In this document: piece by piece, positions 32,601-43,902 of the stretch
Numbering within the stretch: the stretch's first letter is position 1
Layout of the letters: each line of letters opens with the position of its first letter
Assembly: GCA_016715195.1 (NCBI GenBank)
Contig: JADKBB010000013.1
Span: forward strand, 1 to 64,000
DNA: 64,000 nucleotides
DNA from: Candidatus Villigracilis proximus
GTDB lineage: Bacteria > Chloroflexota > Anaerolineae > Anaerolineales > Villigracilaceae
Reading direction: 5' to 3'
The notes under the pieces: generated by a model
What the model saw: only the letters and a program-made list of their open reading frames with translations
Told to the model about the DNA's origin: nothing
Databases searched by the model: none
Position numbers and translations under genes: made by a program

Positions 32601-35600
32601 GCGCACTACACCACGCCAACCAATATCGGTTTATTTTTGGTCTCTACACTCTCAGCTTATGATCTGGGATATATGGGATTAATTGAACTGGCCGTCCGCT
32701 TGCGCTCAACACTTGAGACCATGAACGATCTGGAACATTACCGCGGACATCTTCTTAACTGGTACGACTCACAAACACTAATAGCACTCCCGCCCCGTTA
32801 CATTTCCACTGTAGACAGCGGTAATCTGGCCGCCTGTTTAATTACGTTGCGACAGGGTTGTCTTGCCATGACACAAGCGCCTGTCCTGGGTGAAAAACAA
32901 TGGCAGGGTTTATTGACCATTCTGGATATTCTGGCTGAAGCATTACAGGCGCTTGAAAAAAATAATCCACACGCTTCCATTGAATCTTTTGAAGTTGAGT
33001 TGACCAGTATTTACGAACGCATCAGCGCCATGCAAACCCAGCCCGCAGCGTGGAAGATGACTCTCGACTGGCTCTCAGGCGAAGGCTGGGAAAGAGTCTC
33101 GCATCGTTTGATGGATCTGCTTGAGAGTCATCCCAATCTACAGCCTGAATCCCTGATCGATCTGCAACTCTATCTTGACCTAATGCAGCACCACTTAAAA
33201 GATATGCAGCGCAGTCTGGATTTATTTGCACCCTGGATCAGCCGCCTGGATGCATCTCCCGCGCCGTTTATGTTGACTCCCGCCTGGCAGGATTTCCGTA
33301 ACCGTCTGCCCGTTGAACTGCCCGTACTTGAGCAGGCATCCGCCGTGTATGAGCATGTTCAAAAAGCATTGAACGAGTTTAAGATGCAGCAACCGGATGA
33401 GGCGACACTCGCATGGTGTAAAAGTTTGAGTGATGATCTTTCAACAGCCCACATGACCGTGCAGCCGCTGCTGATCGGCTTTCGCGATATGGCCGAGCAG
33501 GCAGATGCCGCCGTGACCAATATGGATTTCCGCTTTTTATTCCATGAACGCCGGCAGGTTTTTCACATTGGATATAACGCCAGCACCGAACAACTTGATC
33601 CGAGTTATTACGATCTTCTGGCATCTGAAGCACGCATCGCCAGTTTGGTCGCCATTGCAAAGGGAGATGTGCCGCAGAGTCACTGGCAGCATTTGGGACG
33701 GCCGGTGACAGAGGCCAACGGCAAGCAGGTTCTGCTCTCGTGGAGTGGAACCATGTTCGAATATCTCATGCCGACTCTCTTCATTAAAAATTATGCCGGG
33801 ACATTCCTTTCAGATAGCTGTTATGCTGCGCTTGAGGCACAGGTGAGTTATGGAAAGGAAGAGGAAGTACCCTGGGGAATTTCAGAATCCGGATATTACG
33901 CGTTCGATCTTAATTTAAATTATCAATACCGGGCATTTGGCGTGCCGGATCTCGGTTACAAACGCGAACTGCGCAATGATCTGGTGGTAACTCCCTACGC
34001 ATCATTAATGGGACTCTCTCTTCAACCGCAGGCAGTGCTGGAGAATATGGCACAGTTGGAGCAATTGAATATGCTTGGGCGCTTTGGCTTTTACGAAGCG
34101 TTGGATTACACCAAGTCGCGCCTGCCTGCCGGACAGACCTCCGCAATTGTGCAATCCTATATGGCGCATCATCAGGGCATGATCCTGATGGCGGCATCCA
34201 ATTATCTTTTGGATGATGTGATGGTGAAACGTTTTCATGCCAATGAGCATATTAAGAGCATGGAGCTGCTGCTTCAGGAAAAGATCCCGCAAAGCCCGCC
34301 GATTGAATTTCCGCATCCCGATGAACCCGCAGATACGGTCAAGGGAGCGGTTCGTGTTGTAAACAGTTTGCCGTGGCGCGTGCCGGTGGATAGTCCCATT
34401 CCACAGGTGCATGTACTTTCGCAGGGTGATACAAGTTTGCTCATCACCAATGCCGGCGGCGGATTTAGTCAGTGGCGCGAATTTGCATTAACCCGCTGGC
34501 ACGCAGACACAACCCTCGACCAGTGGGGCACGTGGATCTATTTGCAAGACCGCGAGAATGGAGCGCTTTGGTCTGCCACTTGTCAGCCGATTGGCTGTTC
34601 TCCTGATAATCAGGATGTATCGTTCTATCCGCACAAAGTTGAGTTCCAGCGTTCTGATAATGGGATATCCCTGCGCACCGGAGTCACGATCAGCACAGAC
34701 GGTGTTGAGATCCGGCGGGTGAATATTCTGAACGATAGTGACCGTCCTCGTCGTTTGAAGGTGGCGAGTTATGGTGAAGTGGTACTGGCGGCGCAATCAG
34801 CCGACCGCAGACACCCTGCCTTCAATAAACTTTTTATCGAGAGCGAATATCTCCCCAGAGAGAACGCGCTTGTATTTGAACGGCGTCCGCGCTCTGCAGA
34901 TGAAAAACCTATCGTGCTGATTCATGCGATGGTGATCGAAGCCGGCCGCAAAGTGACCGGAGAACATGAAAGTGACCGTGCTAAATTTTTGGGCAGGTCG
35001 CGTACCATGCATAATCCCGCTGCATTAAAAAGCGGAAATCGGCATCTGCCCGGCACGACCGGTGGCACACTTGACCCGATCTTTTCACTCGCACAAAATA
35101 TTGATTTGAAACCTCATGCAAAGACCAGAGTTACATTTTTAACGGTCGCTGCATCAACACGGGAAGAAGCGCTTGAAAAATTATCAGGGTACCAAACCGG
35201 GCAATCCATTCATCGCGCCTTCAACGAATCGCGTGCTTATAGTGAGCGTGAACTGCTCAAACTTGGATTGAATGCGTATGCCATTGAAAACATTCAACGA
35301 CTATATTCCGCTTTGATCCACCCAACAGGCGTGCTGCGTGCTGAGCCGCATATTCTGGCGCAGAACGAAAAGGGACAATCAGACTTGTGGGCCTTCGGTA
35401 TTTCGGGCGATTATCCGATCCTGCTGGTGCGCGTTCGTGATGGCGAGTCGCCTTTGCTGCGCGAGGCATTGCAAGCCTTTACCTATTGGCGCACTCATCA
35501 TGCCACGGTTAATCTTGTTATCCTTAACGATCAGGATACAGGGTATGCACTCGATCTGCATAACGCTATTCAACGTCGCATTCATCGTATAGGCGTGGAC

Positions 35601-38276
35601 GCTTCGTTAAATCAACGCGATGGAATTTTCATACTGCGCACCGATCAATTGCAGCAGGCTGATCAGATTTTATTTGAAACCGTGGCGGGTGTTATTTTGG
35701 ATGAGAAAGGCGGGACGTTGGCGGATCACGCTTTGAGATTAACCGCCCAACCGACTCTTCTACCGCAATTCACCGCTTCACTCTCGCCGAAACTTGATCC
35801 TGAACCGACGCCATTGCTTGCCCTGCCAGATGACCTGCTAATGGACAACAGCCTCGGCGGCTTTACTCGTGATGGCAGGGAGTATGTCATCCATCTTCAA
35901 CCCGGACAGCACACGCCGCATCCGTGGGTCAACATTATTGCCAATCCGCAATTTGGATTTCTGGTTTCAGAATCAGGTTCAGGCTGTACCTGGGCCGAGA
36001 ACAGCGGCGAGAATCGATTAACCCCCTGGCGCAACGATCCGGTGACGGATATGCCGGGCGAAGCATTGTATTTGCGTGATGAAGAGACCGGCCTGGTCTG
36101 GTCTCCGACTCTTATGCCGGCCGGTGCGGATGTGACTCATATCATCCGGCATGGTGCGGGGTATTCGATCTTTGAGAGTCAGAGTCATGGCTTGAATCAA
36201 AAACTGCGTTTGTTCGCTGCGCCTGATGCGCCGGTTAAGATCGTGCATTTGCGTTTACAAAATCTATGGGACCGTCCGCGCCGGGTTACGGTCACATACT
36301 ATGCAGAATGGGTGCTTGGCACAACCCGCGATATTCATCAGGCGCACATCATGCCCGAGTTTGATCCTGAAAAAAATGCCTTGCTTGCTTCCAATCATTT
36401 CAATAGCGAGTTCGGTCAACGTGTTGCGTTTTTAGCTTCCAGTCACAAACCGCATGGCGTGACCACTGACCGCACAGAATTTTTAGGGCGCATGGGAAGT
36501 CTGCGGGCTCCGGCGGCGCTTGAGCGGATCGGATTGGAAAGCGCGGTCAATGCCGGGCTCGATCCGTGCGCGGTGATCCAACTCCATGTTGATCTCGCGC
36601 CGGGCGCTGTGCAGGAAGTCTTTTTCTTAATTGGGGAGGGAAAAGATCGGGCTGAGAGTCTGGCATTGATCGGACAGATTCAGGCACGGGCGGAGGTTGA
36701 AACGATCTGGCAGGCTGTCCAAAGTCAATGGGATGAACTTCTAAACGTCATCACGGTTGAGACGCCCGATCCCGCGCTGGATCTGATTCTTAATCGCTGG
36801 ATGTTATATCAAACGATCGCCTGCCGTTTATGGGGACGCACTGCGTTGTATCAATCAAGCGGTGCGTTTGGCTTCCGCGATCAACTTCAAGATGTGCTGG
36901 CTTTGCTGCATACCCGGCCTGATATTGTGCGCGCGCAAATTTTGGAAGCGGCGCGGCATCAATTTGAAGCGGGCGATGTGCTGCATTGGTGGAATCCGCC
37001 TGCCGGGCGCGGAGTGCGGACGCGCTTCTCGGATGATCTGCTCTGGCTGCCGTATGTCACTGCTGAATATGTTTCTGCAACCGGTGATGAATTTATTTTG
37101 TCCGAAAGCATTCCTTTTCTAAAAGGCGAAGCGCTCAGACCGGGTGAAATGGAACGCTATACAAAATACGAAACGTCAACTGATCTGCATACTTTGTATG
37201 AGCATTGCCGCCGCGCGATTGAAAAGGGAAGTACATCCGGTGCGCACGGACTGCCGTTGATGGGCGGCGGCGATTGGAATGATGGGATGAATCGAGTCGG
37301 GATGTATGGACGCGGGGAGAGCATCTGGCTCGGCTGGTTCCTGTATGCCACACTCAAACAGTTTGCGCCGCTGATGCAGTTCATGAACGATGACTCTGCG
37401 TTGTATCTTGAACAAGCAGATAAATTAGCGCAGGCCCTCGAAGCTCATGCCTGGGACGGCAACTGGTATCTGCGTGCCTTCTATGATGATGGCTCGCGCT
37501 TGGGGTCGCATGAGAATATTGAATGTCAGATCGATTCGATCGCGCAATCATGGGCGGTTTTATCGGGCGCAGCGGATTCATCGCGCGCGGCGCAGGCAAT
37601 GGAGTCTGTAGATCGGCGTTTGGTGAAATCTGCGGATCAAATGATTTTGTTGTTCACGCCGCCTTTTGACAAATCAGAGCGTGACCCGGGATATATCAAA
37701 GGCTATCTGCCGGGTGTGCGCGAAAACGGCGGACAATATACACACGCCGCGATCTGGACCGCCTGGGCCTTTGCAAAACTCGGGCAGGGCAGCCGTGTCG
37801 TTGAATTGTTCCACTTGTTGAATCCGATTCGTCATGCAGATACCTTTGAGAAGGCGGTACGTTATCAAGTGGAGCCTTATGTGATTGCCGCCGATATTTA
37901 CAGCGTGCCCCCGCATATCGGTCACGGCGGCTGGACCTGGTATACAGGCTCTTCCGGTTGGATGTATCGGCTGGGGATCGAAGCCATTTTGGGCATTGCC
38001 CGGGTTGCAGATACGTTAACGATCAATCCGTGTATTCCCGCTCATTGGCTGGGATATAAAGTGGATTATCGTTTTGGACATACACATTACAAGATCAGCG
38101 TGGAGAATCCAAATGGTGTGGAGCGCGGTGTTTTGAATATTACTCTGGATGGAATTCCATTGATCGGCAATCTGATTCCGCTGGCGGATGATGGTCAACT
38201 GCATGAGGTGCGGGTGATGCTGGGTAGCGTTGTTTTGACGGCTGACCACTCATCAATAGCCGGGCGGCTGTCTTAA
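29644..38276 (+). CDS. Cyclic beta-1,2-glucan synthase-like giant glycosyltransferase/phosphorylase
   Basis: Multidomain membrane protein of about 2877 residues, similar to NdvB/Cgs. The N-terminal scaffold contains LSVSHAGEWMLDNF-type sequence (VSHAGEWMLDNFYIVKQTF). The GT84 domain follows: YALLTDFSDAPSEDMPKDEK, WMGWERKRGKLADFNRLL and YVITLDADTSLPQGSANQL. Membrane helices come next, then the glucoamylase-like (DUF/PF10091) region, two GH94 N-terminal sandwiches and the GH94 catalytic region with GGGDWNDGMNRVG carrying the probable catalytic Asp. The frame visible from TTG 29802 lacks its beginning. A small frame from ATG 29644 (RLGEFARQLAQTHAAVTVVG) joins it if one A is added to A7 at 29787-29793, giving exactly 2878 codons. 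It would make cyclic or linear beta-1,2-glucan from UDP-glucose. Confidence 0.9.
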
Positions 38277-38319
38277 ATTAACAATGTATAGCTGCTGTAC
38301 AATCAGATCGGAGATTAAC

Positions 38320-39888
38320 ATGCAACAGAGTCGAATTTATAAAGAAGGTGAAGAACAGGCAGGACTGTACAAGGATATTTTTGATGTCGCTGCCGATGGG
38401 CTGATCGTCAATGATCTTGAAAGCGGCCTTGTGGTGATGGCGAATCCTGCGGCTTGTGCCATGCATGGTTATACACATGCAGAATTTATCGGTTTGGCGT
38501 TGATAGCTTGTATTCATTCTGACAGTCAGTTTGTATTTGGTGAATCCATTCAGGTGTTTCAGCCGGACGGGGTGTTTGATATTCAGACTCTGGATGTATG
38601 CCGTGATGGTTCAACATTTTACGCTGTCTGGCGCGGGACTGCGTACACCTATCAAGGCCGGCCCTGTTTGCTGAATGTTGTGCGTGATGTGAGTAAGCGG
38701 ATGCAAATAGAACAATTGCTTGGGCGGCGTGTGGAAGTCCGCACGCATGAGCAAGCTACCTTGCTGGAGATTTCGCATACGCTGGCTTCCACTTTGGAAC
38801 TTCAGCCGGAGTTAATCCTTGACCAGTTGCGGAAGATCATTGAGTTTACACACGGCGGTCTCTTTGCTTTGGAAGGTTCTTCACTGGTGACATTGGCAAT
38901 GCGCGGAACACAATACCTGGAACAGTTGGGGTCGGTCCATATACATTTGAAAGACTCTGAGACTCTGGTTGCGTTATTTAATAAACATCAACCGATACGT
39001 ATCGCGGATGTCTGGAGCGATACTCCACCGGCGCAATTTTTACGTTCGCTTCTATCTGATGAAGCTGCTGTGCTGTTGGATGGAATGCAATCGTGGATGT
39101 GGGTGCCATTGGCTGTGAAGGGACGTATCATTGGCGGTGTGGGCGTGGCACACGAGATGCGCAATTATTTCACTGTCCACCATGCGGATCTGGCTTTGAG
39201 TGTTGCCAATCAGGCGGCGATCACGATGATCAATGCTGAACTGTATGGGCACGCACAGGAACTCGCGGTGTTGGAAGAGCGGCAGCGTTTGGCCCGCAAC
39301 CTGCACGATGCTGTCAATCAGTCTTTGTTTTCTGCCGGATTGATCGCGGAAGTGTTGCCGCGTTTGTGGGATCGCGATCAGTTGGAGGCGAGGCGTTCGC
39401 TTGAAGACTTGCGCCGCCTGACACGCGGTGCGATGGCTGAGATGCGCGCCCTGCTGGCGGAACTGCGGCCTTCGACGTTGACTGATTCAAGTTTGAATGA
39501 TCTGTTGCGGCTGTTGGGAAATGCGTTCTCTGGCCGAACCAACGTCCCTTTGACTGTGTCCATTGACGGAGAGTTTTCCCTGCCAGCTGAAGTGCAGATC
39601 GCTTTTTATCGTGTGTGCCAGGAGGCTTTGAGTAATATTGCCAAACACGCCAAAGCCACTCAGGTGGAGGTGTGTCTGATACAGGTGGAGGATGTGATTG
39701 AGATGTGTATCCAGGATAACGGTCAGGGGTTTGATACGCAGCAAGTTTTCTCAGGTCATTACGGGTTGGGGATGATGCAAGAGCGCGCAGACGGCGCAGG
39801 GGCGCAGTTATCCATTGTGAGTCAACCGGGTCAGGGGACTAAACTCACGATCCGCTGTGCAATTTCCTCAAATAAGGAGTCTATATGA
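38320..39888 (+). CDS. PAS-GAF sensor histidine kinase, NarL/HisKA_3 type
   Basis: A 522-residue soluble sensor kinase. Residues 15-135 form a PAS domain (DIFDVAADGLIVNDLESGLV, AACAMHGYTHAEFIGL), about 150-320 a GAF domain (LLEISHTLASTLELQPELIL). A HisKA_3 dimerisation helix with the phospho-acceptor His follows (ERQRLARNLHDAVNQSLFSA), then the HATPase (FYRVCQEALSNIAKHAKATQ, DNGQGFD, HYGLGMMQERADGAGAQL). ATG 38320 follows GGAG. No membrane segment, so the signal is probably intracellular. It overlaps the next gene by 4 bases (ATGA), its cognate regulator. Confidence 0.94.
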   Translation: MQQSRIYKEGEEQAGLYKDIFDVAADGLIVNDLESGLVVMANPAACAMHGYTHAEFIGLALIACIHSDSQFVFGESIQVFQPDGVFDIQTLDVCRDGSTFYAVWRGTAYTYQGRPCLLNVVRDVSKRMQIEQLLGRRVEVRTHEQATLLEISHTLASTLELQPELILDQLRKIIEFTHGGLFALEGSSLVTLAMRGTQYLEQLGSVHIHLKDSETLVALFNKHQPIRIADVWSDTPPAQFLRSLLSDEAAVLLDGMQSWMWVPLAVKGRIIGGVGVAHEMRNYFTVHHADLALSVANQAAITMINAELYGHAQELAVLEERQRLARNLHDAVNQSLFSAGLIAEVLPRLWDRDQLEARRSLEDLRRLTRGAMAEMRALLAELRPSTLTDSSLNDLLRLLGNAFSGRTNVPLTVSIDGEFSLPAEVQIAFYRVCQEALSNIAKHAKATQVEVCLIQVEDVIEMCIQDNGQGFDTQQVFSGHYGLGMMQERADGAGAQLSIVSQPGQGTKLTIRCAISSNKESI

Positions 39889-40529
39889 CAATTTCATCCC
39901 AACCGATTCGAGTCATGTTGGCGGACGATCATACAATGGTGCGTAAGGGATTGGCGACCTTTCTGAAGGTTTTCGATGATCTGGAATTGGCCGGTGAAGC
40001 CGATGGCGGGCGGGCGGGCATCAAATTATGCGGTGAAGTTTTGCCGGATGTGGTCTTGATGGATATGGTTATGCCTGATGTGGATGGAGCTGCTGCAACA
40101 CGCATCATCCGTCAAATGTATCCGCAGGTGCAGGTAATTGCGCTGACTAGTTTCAAAGAGGGAGAGCTGATCAAGAAAGCATTGGAATCCGGAGCAATTG
40201 CTTATTTACTCAAGGATGTCTCTGCCGATGATCTGGCGCGGGCCATTCGCGCCGCGTATGCCGGCCGTTCAACCCTTTCTCCAGAAGCGGCGCAGGCTTT
40301 GGTGCAGGTAGCCAGCCAACCGCCCGTGCCCGGCCTTGATTTGACAGAGCGGGAGCGCGAGGTGCTGGCTTTGATGGTGGAGGGGTTGAACAATACACAG
40401 ATCGCCGGAAGGTTAACCGTCAGTCCATCCACGATCAAATCGCATGTCAGTAATGTACTCTCAAAATTAGGAGTCGCCAGCCGCACCGAAGCAGTGACTT
40501 TGGCCTTGCGCAGCCGCATTATTTCCTGA
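39885..40529 (+). CDS. NarL/FixJ-family response regulator
   Basis: A 214-residue regulator with an N-terminal receiver domain (MLADDHTMVRKGL acid pair; VVLMDMVMPDVDG phospho-acceptor Asp; ALTSFKE; YLLKDVSADD lysine) and a C-terminal LuxR-type helix-turn-helix (LTEREREVLALMVEGLNNTQ, SPSTIKSHVSNVLSKLGVAS). It is translationally coupled to the upstream kinase. Its targets are unknown; the next gene group starts after a repeat/terminator element. Confidence 0.95.
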   Translation: MTISSQPIRVMLADDHTMVRKGLATFLKVFDDLELAGEADGGRAGIKLCGEVLPDVVLMDMVMPDVDGAAATRIIRQMYPQVQVIALTSFKEGELIKKALESGAIAYLLKDVSADDLARAIRAAYAGRSTLSPEAAQALVQVASQPPVPGLDLTEREREVLALMVEGLNNTQIAGRLTVSPSTIKSHVSNVLSKLGVASRTEAVTLALRSRIIS

Positions 40530-40539
40530 ATTTTTACAT

Positions 40540-40604
40540 CTCCCCCAAGTGGCGGAGAGAAACACTCCCCAGACGCATGATGCGCCAGGGGAGTGTTTTC
40601 TTAT
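40540..40604 (+). repeat. Two-hairpin repeat family, copy A (also terminator-like)
   Basis: CTCCCCCAAGTGGCGGAG forms a tight hairpin; after GAA comes AACACTCCCC (40561-40570) paired with GGGGAGTGTT (40588-40597) and followed by TTCTT. Four related copies lie at 43727, 47372, 49141 and 54994. The second hairpin could terminate the two-component operon. Confidence 0.8.
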
Positions 40605-40685
40605 AAACTTAAGTGCCGGAGTGTATTCGTGCGTTGGCGTTATTTGCCAAATTTGAAATTTGAATGAGAAGGGCATTCATACGAT

Positions 40686-43600
40686 ATGAAACCTGCAATC
40701 GAAAAAAAAATGTTAATTGAACTGTCATTGAAAGAATCCGAGTTTCGTTACCGCCGCCTGTTTGAATCAGCCCAGGATGGAGTTTTGATTCTGGATGCCG
40801 AAACAGGCATGATCGTGGATGTTAACCCGTATTTGATTAATATGCTGGGTTATTCGCGCGAGGAGTTTATTAAAAAGAAATTGTGGGAGGTGGGCGCGTT
40901 CCGCGATATCGAATCCAGCAAGGAAGCCTTTGAGGCATTGCAGGCGAATGAATATATCCGCTATGAAGACTTGCCGCTCAAAACGAAGGGTGGTCGTTTG
41001 ATTCAGGTGGAGTTTGTCAGTAATGTATATCAGGCGGGAAATGAAAAAGTGATCCAATGCAATATTCGTGATATTACCGAACGCAAGTTGGTGGAGGATT
41101 CCTTACAGGAATCTGAAATAAGATACCGCCGCCTGTTTGAATCAGCTCAGGATGGGATTCTGATCCTGGATGCCGAAACAGGCATGATCGAGGATGTGAA
41201 TCCGTATCTGATTAACATGTTGGGTTATTCGCGCGAGGAGTTTATCCAAAAAAAACTCTGGGAAGTGGGCGCGTTCCGCGATATTGAATCCAGCAAGGAG
41301 GCCTTTGAGGCTTTGCAGGCAAATGAATATATCCGCTATGAAGACCTGCCGCTCAAAACGAAGGATGGCCGGTTTATTGAAGTGGAGTTTGTCAGCAATG
41401 TGTATCTGGTTGGAGGGGAAAAGGTAATCCAGTGCAATATTCGTAATATTACAGATCGTAAACTGGCGGAAGATTCCTTGCAGGAATCTGAGGCGAAGTT
41501 TCGCATGTTGGTTGAGCATCTCCCCACGGTGGTTTATATGAATGCGGTAGGCGATGCAAATACCAGTATTTATGTCAGCCCGCAGATCGAGGCTCTTTTG
41601 GGGTACACCCCGCAGGAATGGCTGGATGATCCGAAATCGTGGCTGGGAGCGCTGCATCCTGATGACCGTTCGCGTGTGCTGGAGAACGCCTTCACTGCCG
41701 ATCAGAACAATGAACCTTTTGATATGGAATATCGAATGATCGCCCGTGATGGACATTTGGTTTGGGTGCATGATCAACTGGTTTCGGTCACTTCTGTGAA
41801 AGGTCCGCCCCAATTCCGGCAGGGCATTATGGTTAATATTACTGAACGCAAACAGGCCGAAGAGGCACTTGCCCGTTCCGAAAAGGAATTTCGTAATCTG
41901 GCCGAGAATGCGCTGGTCGGCGTCTTTCGCACAACGATCAAGGGCGATCTGCTGTTTTTGAATGACGCGCTGGCGCGCATCTTTGGTTATAACCTGATGC
42001 TGGATATGAAACAGGTGGGGGTGATTCTGCACTATGTTGATCCGTTAGACCGGACAAAGGTTTTGGATATTCTGAAAGAAGAAGGCCGGATCAATAATCA
42101 CGAACTTGATGTGTTAACCAAAAGCGGAGAAACGCGGAATATTCTGTTGAGCGCAATCATTGAAAAGGATATTTTGAGCGGGATGATCATCGATATTACA
42201 GAGCGCAAACAGGCCGAGGAGAAGTTAATAAACGCGCGTGAATTTTTACAAAGCGTTCAGGATGCCCTCTCTTCAAATATCACCATCCTGGATGATGAAG
42301 GCAATGTTGTGCATGTTAATTCGGCCTGGCGCAATTTTGGCAGGTTGAATGGATTGAAACATCCCAACCATTGTATTGGGTTGAATTATCTCGATATTTG
42401 CGATTCGGCGACAGGTCAGTATGCCGAGGAAGCGGCTTTGGTTGCAAATGCGATTCGAGAAATCCGCAATAGGGGAACGGGGGAGATCAGGGTGGAGTAT
42501 CCCTGTTATGTTCCGGGTCAACAGCAATGGTATGTGGCGCGAATTACAAACTTTGAAAATAACGGTCAGAGATGGATCGTGGTGGCGCATGAAAATATCA
42601 CCGAACGCAAACAGGCCGAGGAAAGAATACAACGACAATTTGAACACCTGACCGCATTAAGCGCCATCGACCAAATTATCGCGGCTAATTTTGATCTAAA
42701 ACTCAGTCTCTCAGAAATTTTGATGCATGTCACCGCAGAACTTGAGATTGACGCGGCTGATATTCTGATCTTAAATCCGATTTCACAAGTGTTAGAGTAT
42801 GGTGCCGAGCGCGGTTTCCGCAACAAAGCCATTAGAAATGCGCAAATTCGTTTGGGCGAAAGTTATGCCGGCCGCGCCGCATTGGGACGAAAAATGATCC
42901 AAATTCCCAACCTAAAGGATGAACCCGATACTCTGTTCCGCGAATCTTTTTTGACCGGTGATGATTTTATTTGTTACTACGGTGTGCCGTTAATTACCAA
43001 AGGCCAGGTGAAGGGCGTGTTGGAGATATTCCATCGCTCTGTTCTTGCCCCCGATGCAGAGTGGCTTGATTTTCTCAATGCGCTGGCGGGGCAGGCCGCG
43101 ATTGCGATTGAAAATGTTCTGCTGTTTGAGAGTTTACAGCAATCCAATTCGGAGCTAGCCATGGCGTATGACGCCACGATAGAAGGTTGGTCGCGCGCAC
43201 TTGATCTACGTGACAAGGAAACTGAAGGGCACACCCAGCGAGTGACCAGAATGACTGTGAAGCTGGCGCGTGCCTTTGGTTTGAGCGAAGAGGAATTGGT
43301 GCAGGTCCGCTGGGGCGCGTTGCTGCATGATATTGGCAAGATGGGCGTACCAGATGGAATTTTATTTAAATCCGGTCCTTTGACGCCCGAAGAATGGGTT
43401 GCCATGAAGAAGCATCCGGTCTTCGCCTATGAGATGCTTTCTCCCATTCGCTATTTACGGCAGGCATTGGATATTCCCTACTATCATCATGAAAAATGGG
43501 ATGGCAGCGGATATCCACATGGACTCGCGGGGATACACATTCCACTGGTTGCGCGTATTTTCGCGGTGGTTGATGTGTGGGATGCATTGAGCTCAGACCG

Positions 43601-43718
43601 TCCATACCGCCCGGCCTGGAGAGTGGAAGAAGTCCGTGAGCATATCCGCACCTCTTCCGGTACACACTTCGACCCGCAAGTGGTGGATTTGTTTCTACAG
43701 ATTCTCGCTGACGTTTGA
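40686..43718 (+). CDS. Multi-PAS, GAF, HD-GYP c-di-GMP phosphodiesterase
   Basis: A 1010-residue signalling protein. Two near-identical PAS domains (each begins RYRRLFESAQDG) cover about residues 15-260. Further PAS-type domains follow at about 265-390, 400-505 and 515-640. A GAF domain lies at about 650-820 (LTALSAIDQIIAANFDL, GYAGRAALGR). The C-terminal HD-GYP has LLHDIGKMGVPDGILF, HHEKWDGSGYPHGLAG and DVWDALSSDRPYRPAW. It is predicted to hydrolyse c-di-GMP to pGpG or GMP. There is no membrane segment. The start ATG 40686 has only a weak ribosome site. It is paralogous to the next gene along most of its length. Confidence 0.93.
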   Translation: MKPAIEKKMLIELSLKESEFRYRRLFESAQDGVLILDAETGMIVDVNPYLINMLGYSREEFIKKKLWEVGAFRDIESSKEAFEALQANEYIRYEDLPLKTKGGRLIQVEFVSNVYQAGNEKVIQCNIRDITERKLVEDSLQESEIRYRRLFESAQDGILILDAETGMIEDVNPYLINMLGYSREEFIQKKLWEVGAFRDIESSKEAFEALQANEYIRYEDLPLKTKDGRFIEVEFVSNVYLVGGEKVIQCNIRNITDRKLAEDSLQESEAKFRMLVEHLPTVVYMNAVGDANTSIYVSPQIEALLGYTPQEWLDDPKSWLGALHPDDRSRVLENAFTADQNNEPFDMEYRMIARDGHLVWVHDQLVSVTSVKGPPQFRQGIMVNITERKQAEEALARSEKEFRNLAENALVGVFRTTIKGDLLFLNDALARIFGYNLMLDMKQVGVILHYVDPLDRTKVLDILKEEGRINNHELDVLTKSGETRNILLSAIIEKDILSGMIIDITERKQAEEKLINAREFLQSVQDALSSNITILDDEGNVVHVNSAWRNFGRLNGLKHPNHCIGLNYLDICDSATGQYAEEAALVANAIREIRNRGTGEIRVEYPCYVPGQQQWYVARITNFENNGQRWIVVAHENITERKQAEERIQRQFEHLTALSAIDQIIAANFDLKLSLSEILMHVTAELEIDAADILILNPISQVLEYGAERGFRNKAIRNAQIRLGESYAGRAALGRKMIQIPNLKDEPDTLFRESFLTGDDFICYYGVPLITKGQVKGVLEIFHRSVLAPDAEWLDFLNALAGQAAIAIENVLLFESLQQSNSELAMAYDATIEGWSRALDLRDKETEGHTQRVTRMTVKLARAFGLSEEELVQVRWGALLHDIGKMGVPDGILFKSGPLTPEEWVAMKKHPVFAYEMLSPIRYLRQALDIPYYHHEKWDGSGYPHGLAGIHIPLVARIFAVVDVWDALSSDRPYRPAWRVEEVREHIRTSSGTHFDPQVVDLFLQILADV

Positions 43719-43726
43719 GTGTCCAT

Positions 43727-43796
43727 ATCCCCCAAGTGGCGGAGGTGAACTCTGGTCAACAGATGGATGTGCTCGGTGAACGCTCGTTATAAAATA
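43727..43796 (+). repeat. Two-hairpin repeat family, copy B (degenerate)
   Basis: ATCCCCCAAGTGGCGGAGG keeps the first hairpin. The second hairpin (GAACTCTGGTCAACAGATGG ... GTGCTCGGTGAAC) is worn down relative to the other copies but keeps the order and spacing. Confidence 0.6.
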
Positions 43797-43902
43797 GCAG
43801 TATCAGCATATTTTTTGCGCGTTTAGCGCCTGTACCAGCTGTATAAGCAAGACATTCTGCCGCGTTGACGTAGGGTACAGCCAGGAAAGTTGAGGTTTTA
43901 CT

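Noticed and set aside
41142..42032. 296-codon reverse frame
   Set aside because: Antisense to the repeated PAS domains; similar open frames recur at each PAS copy because of shared codon use.
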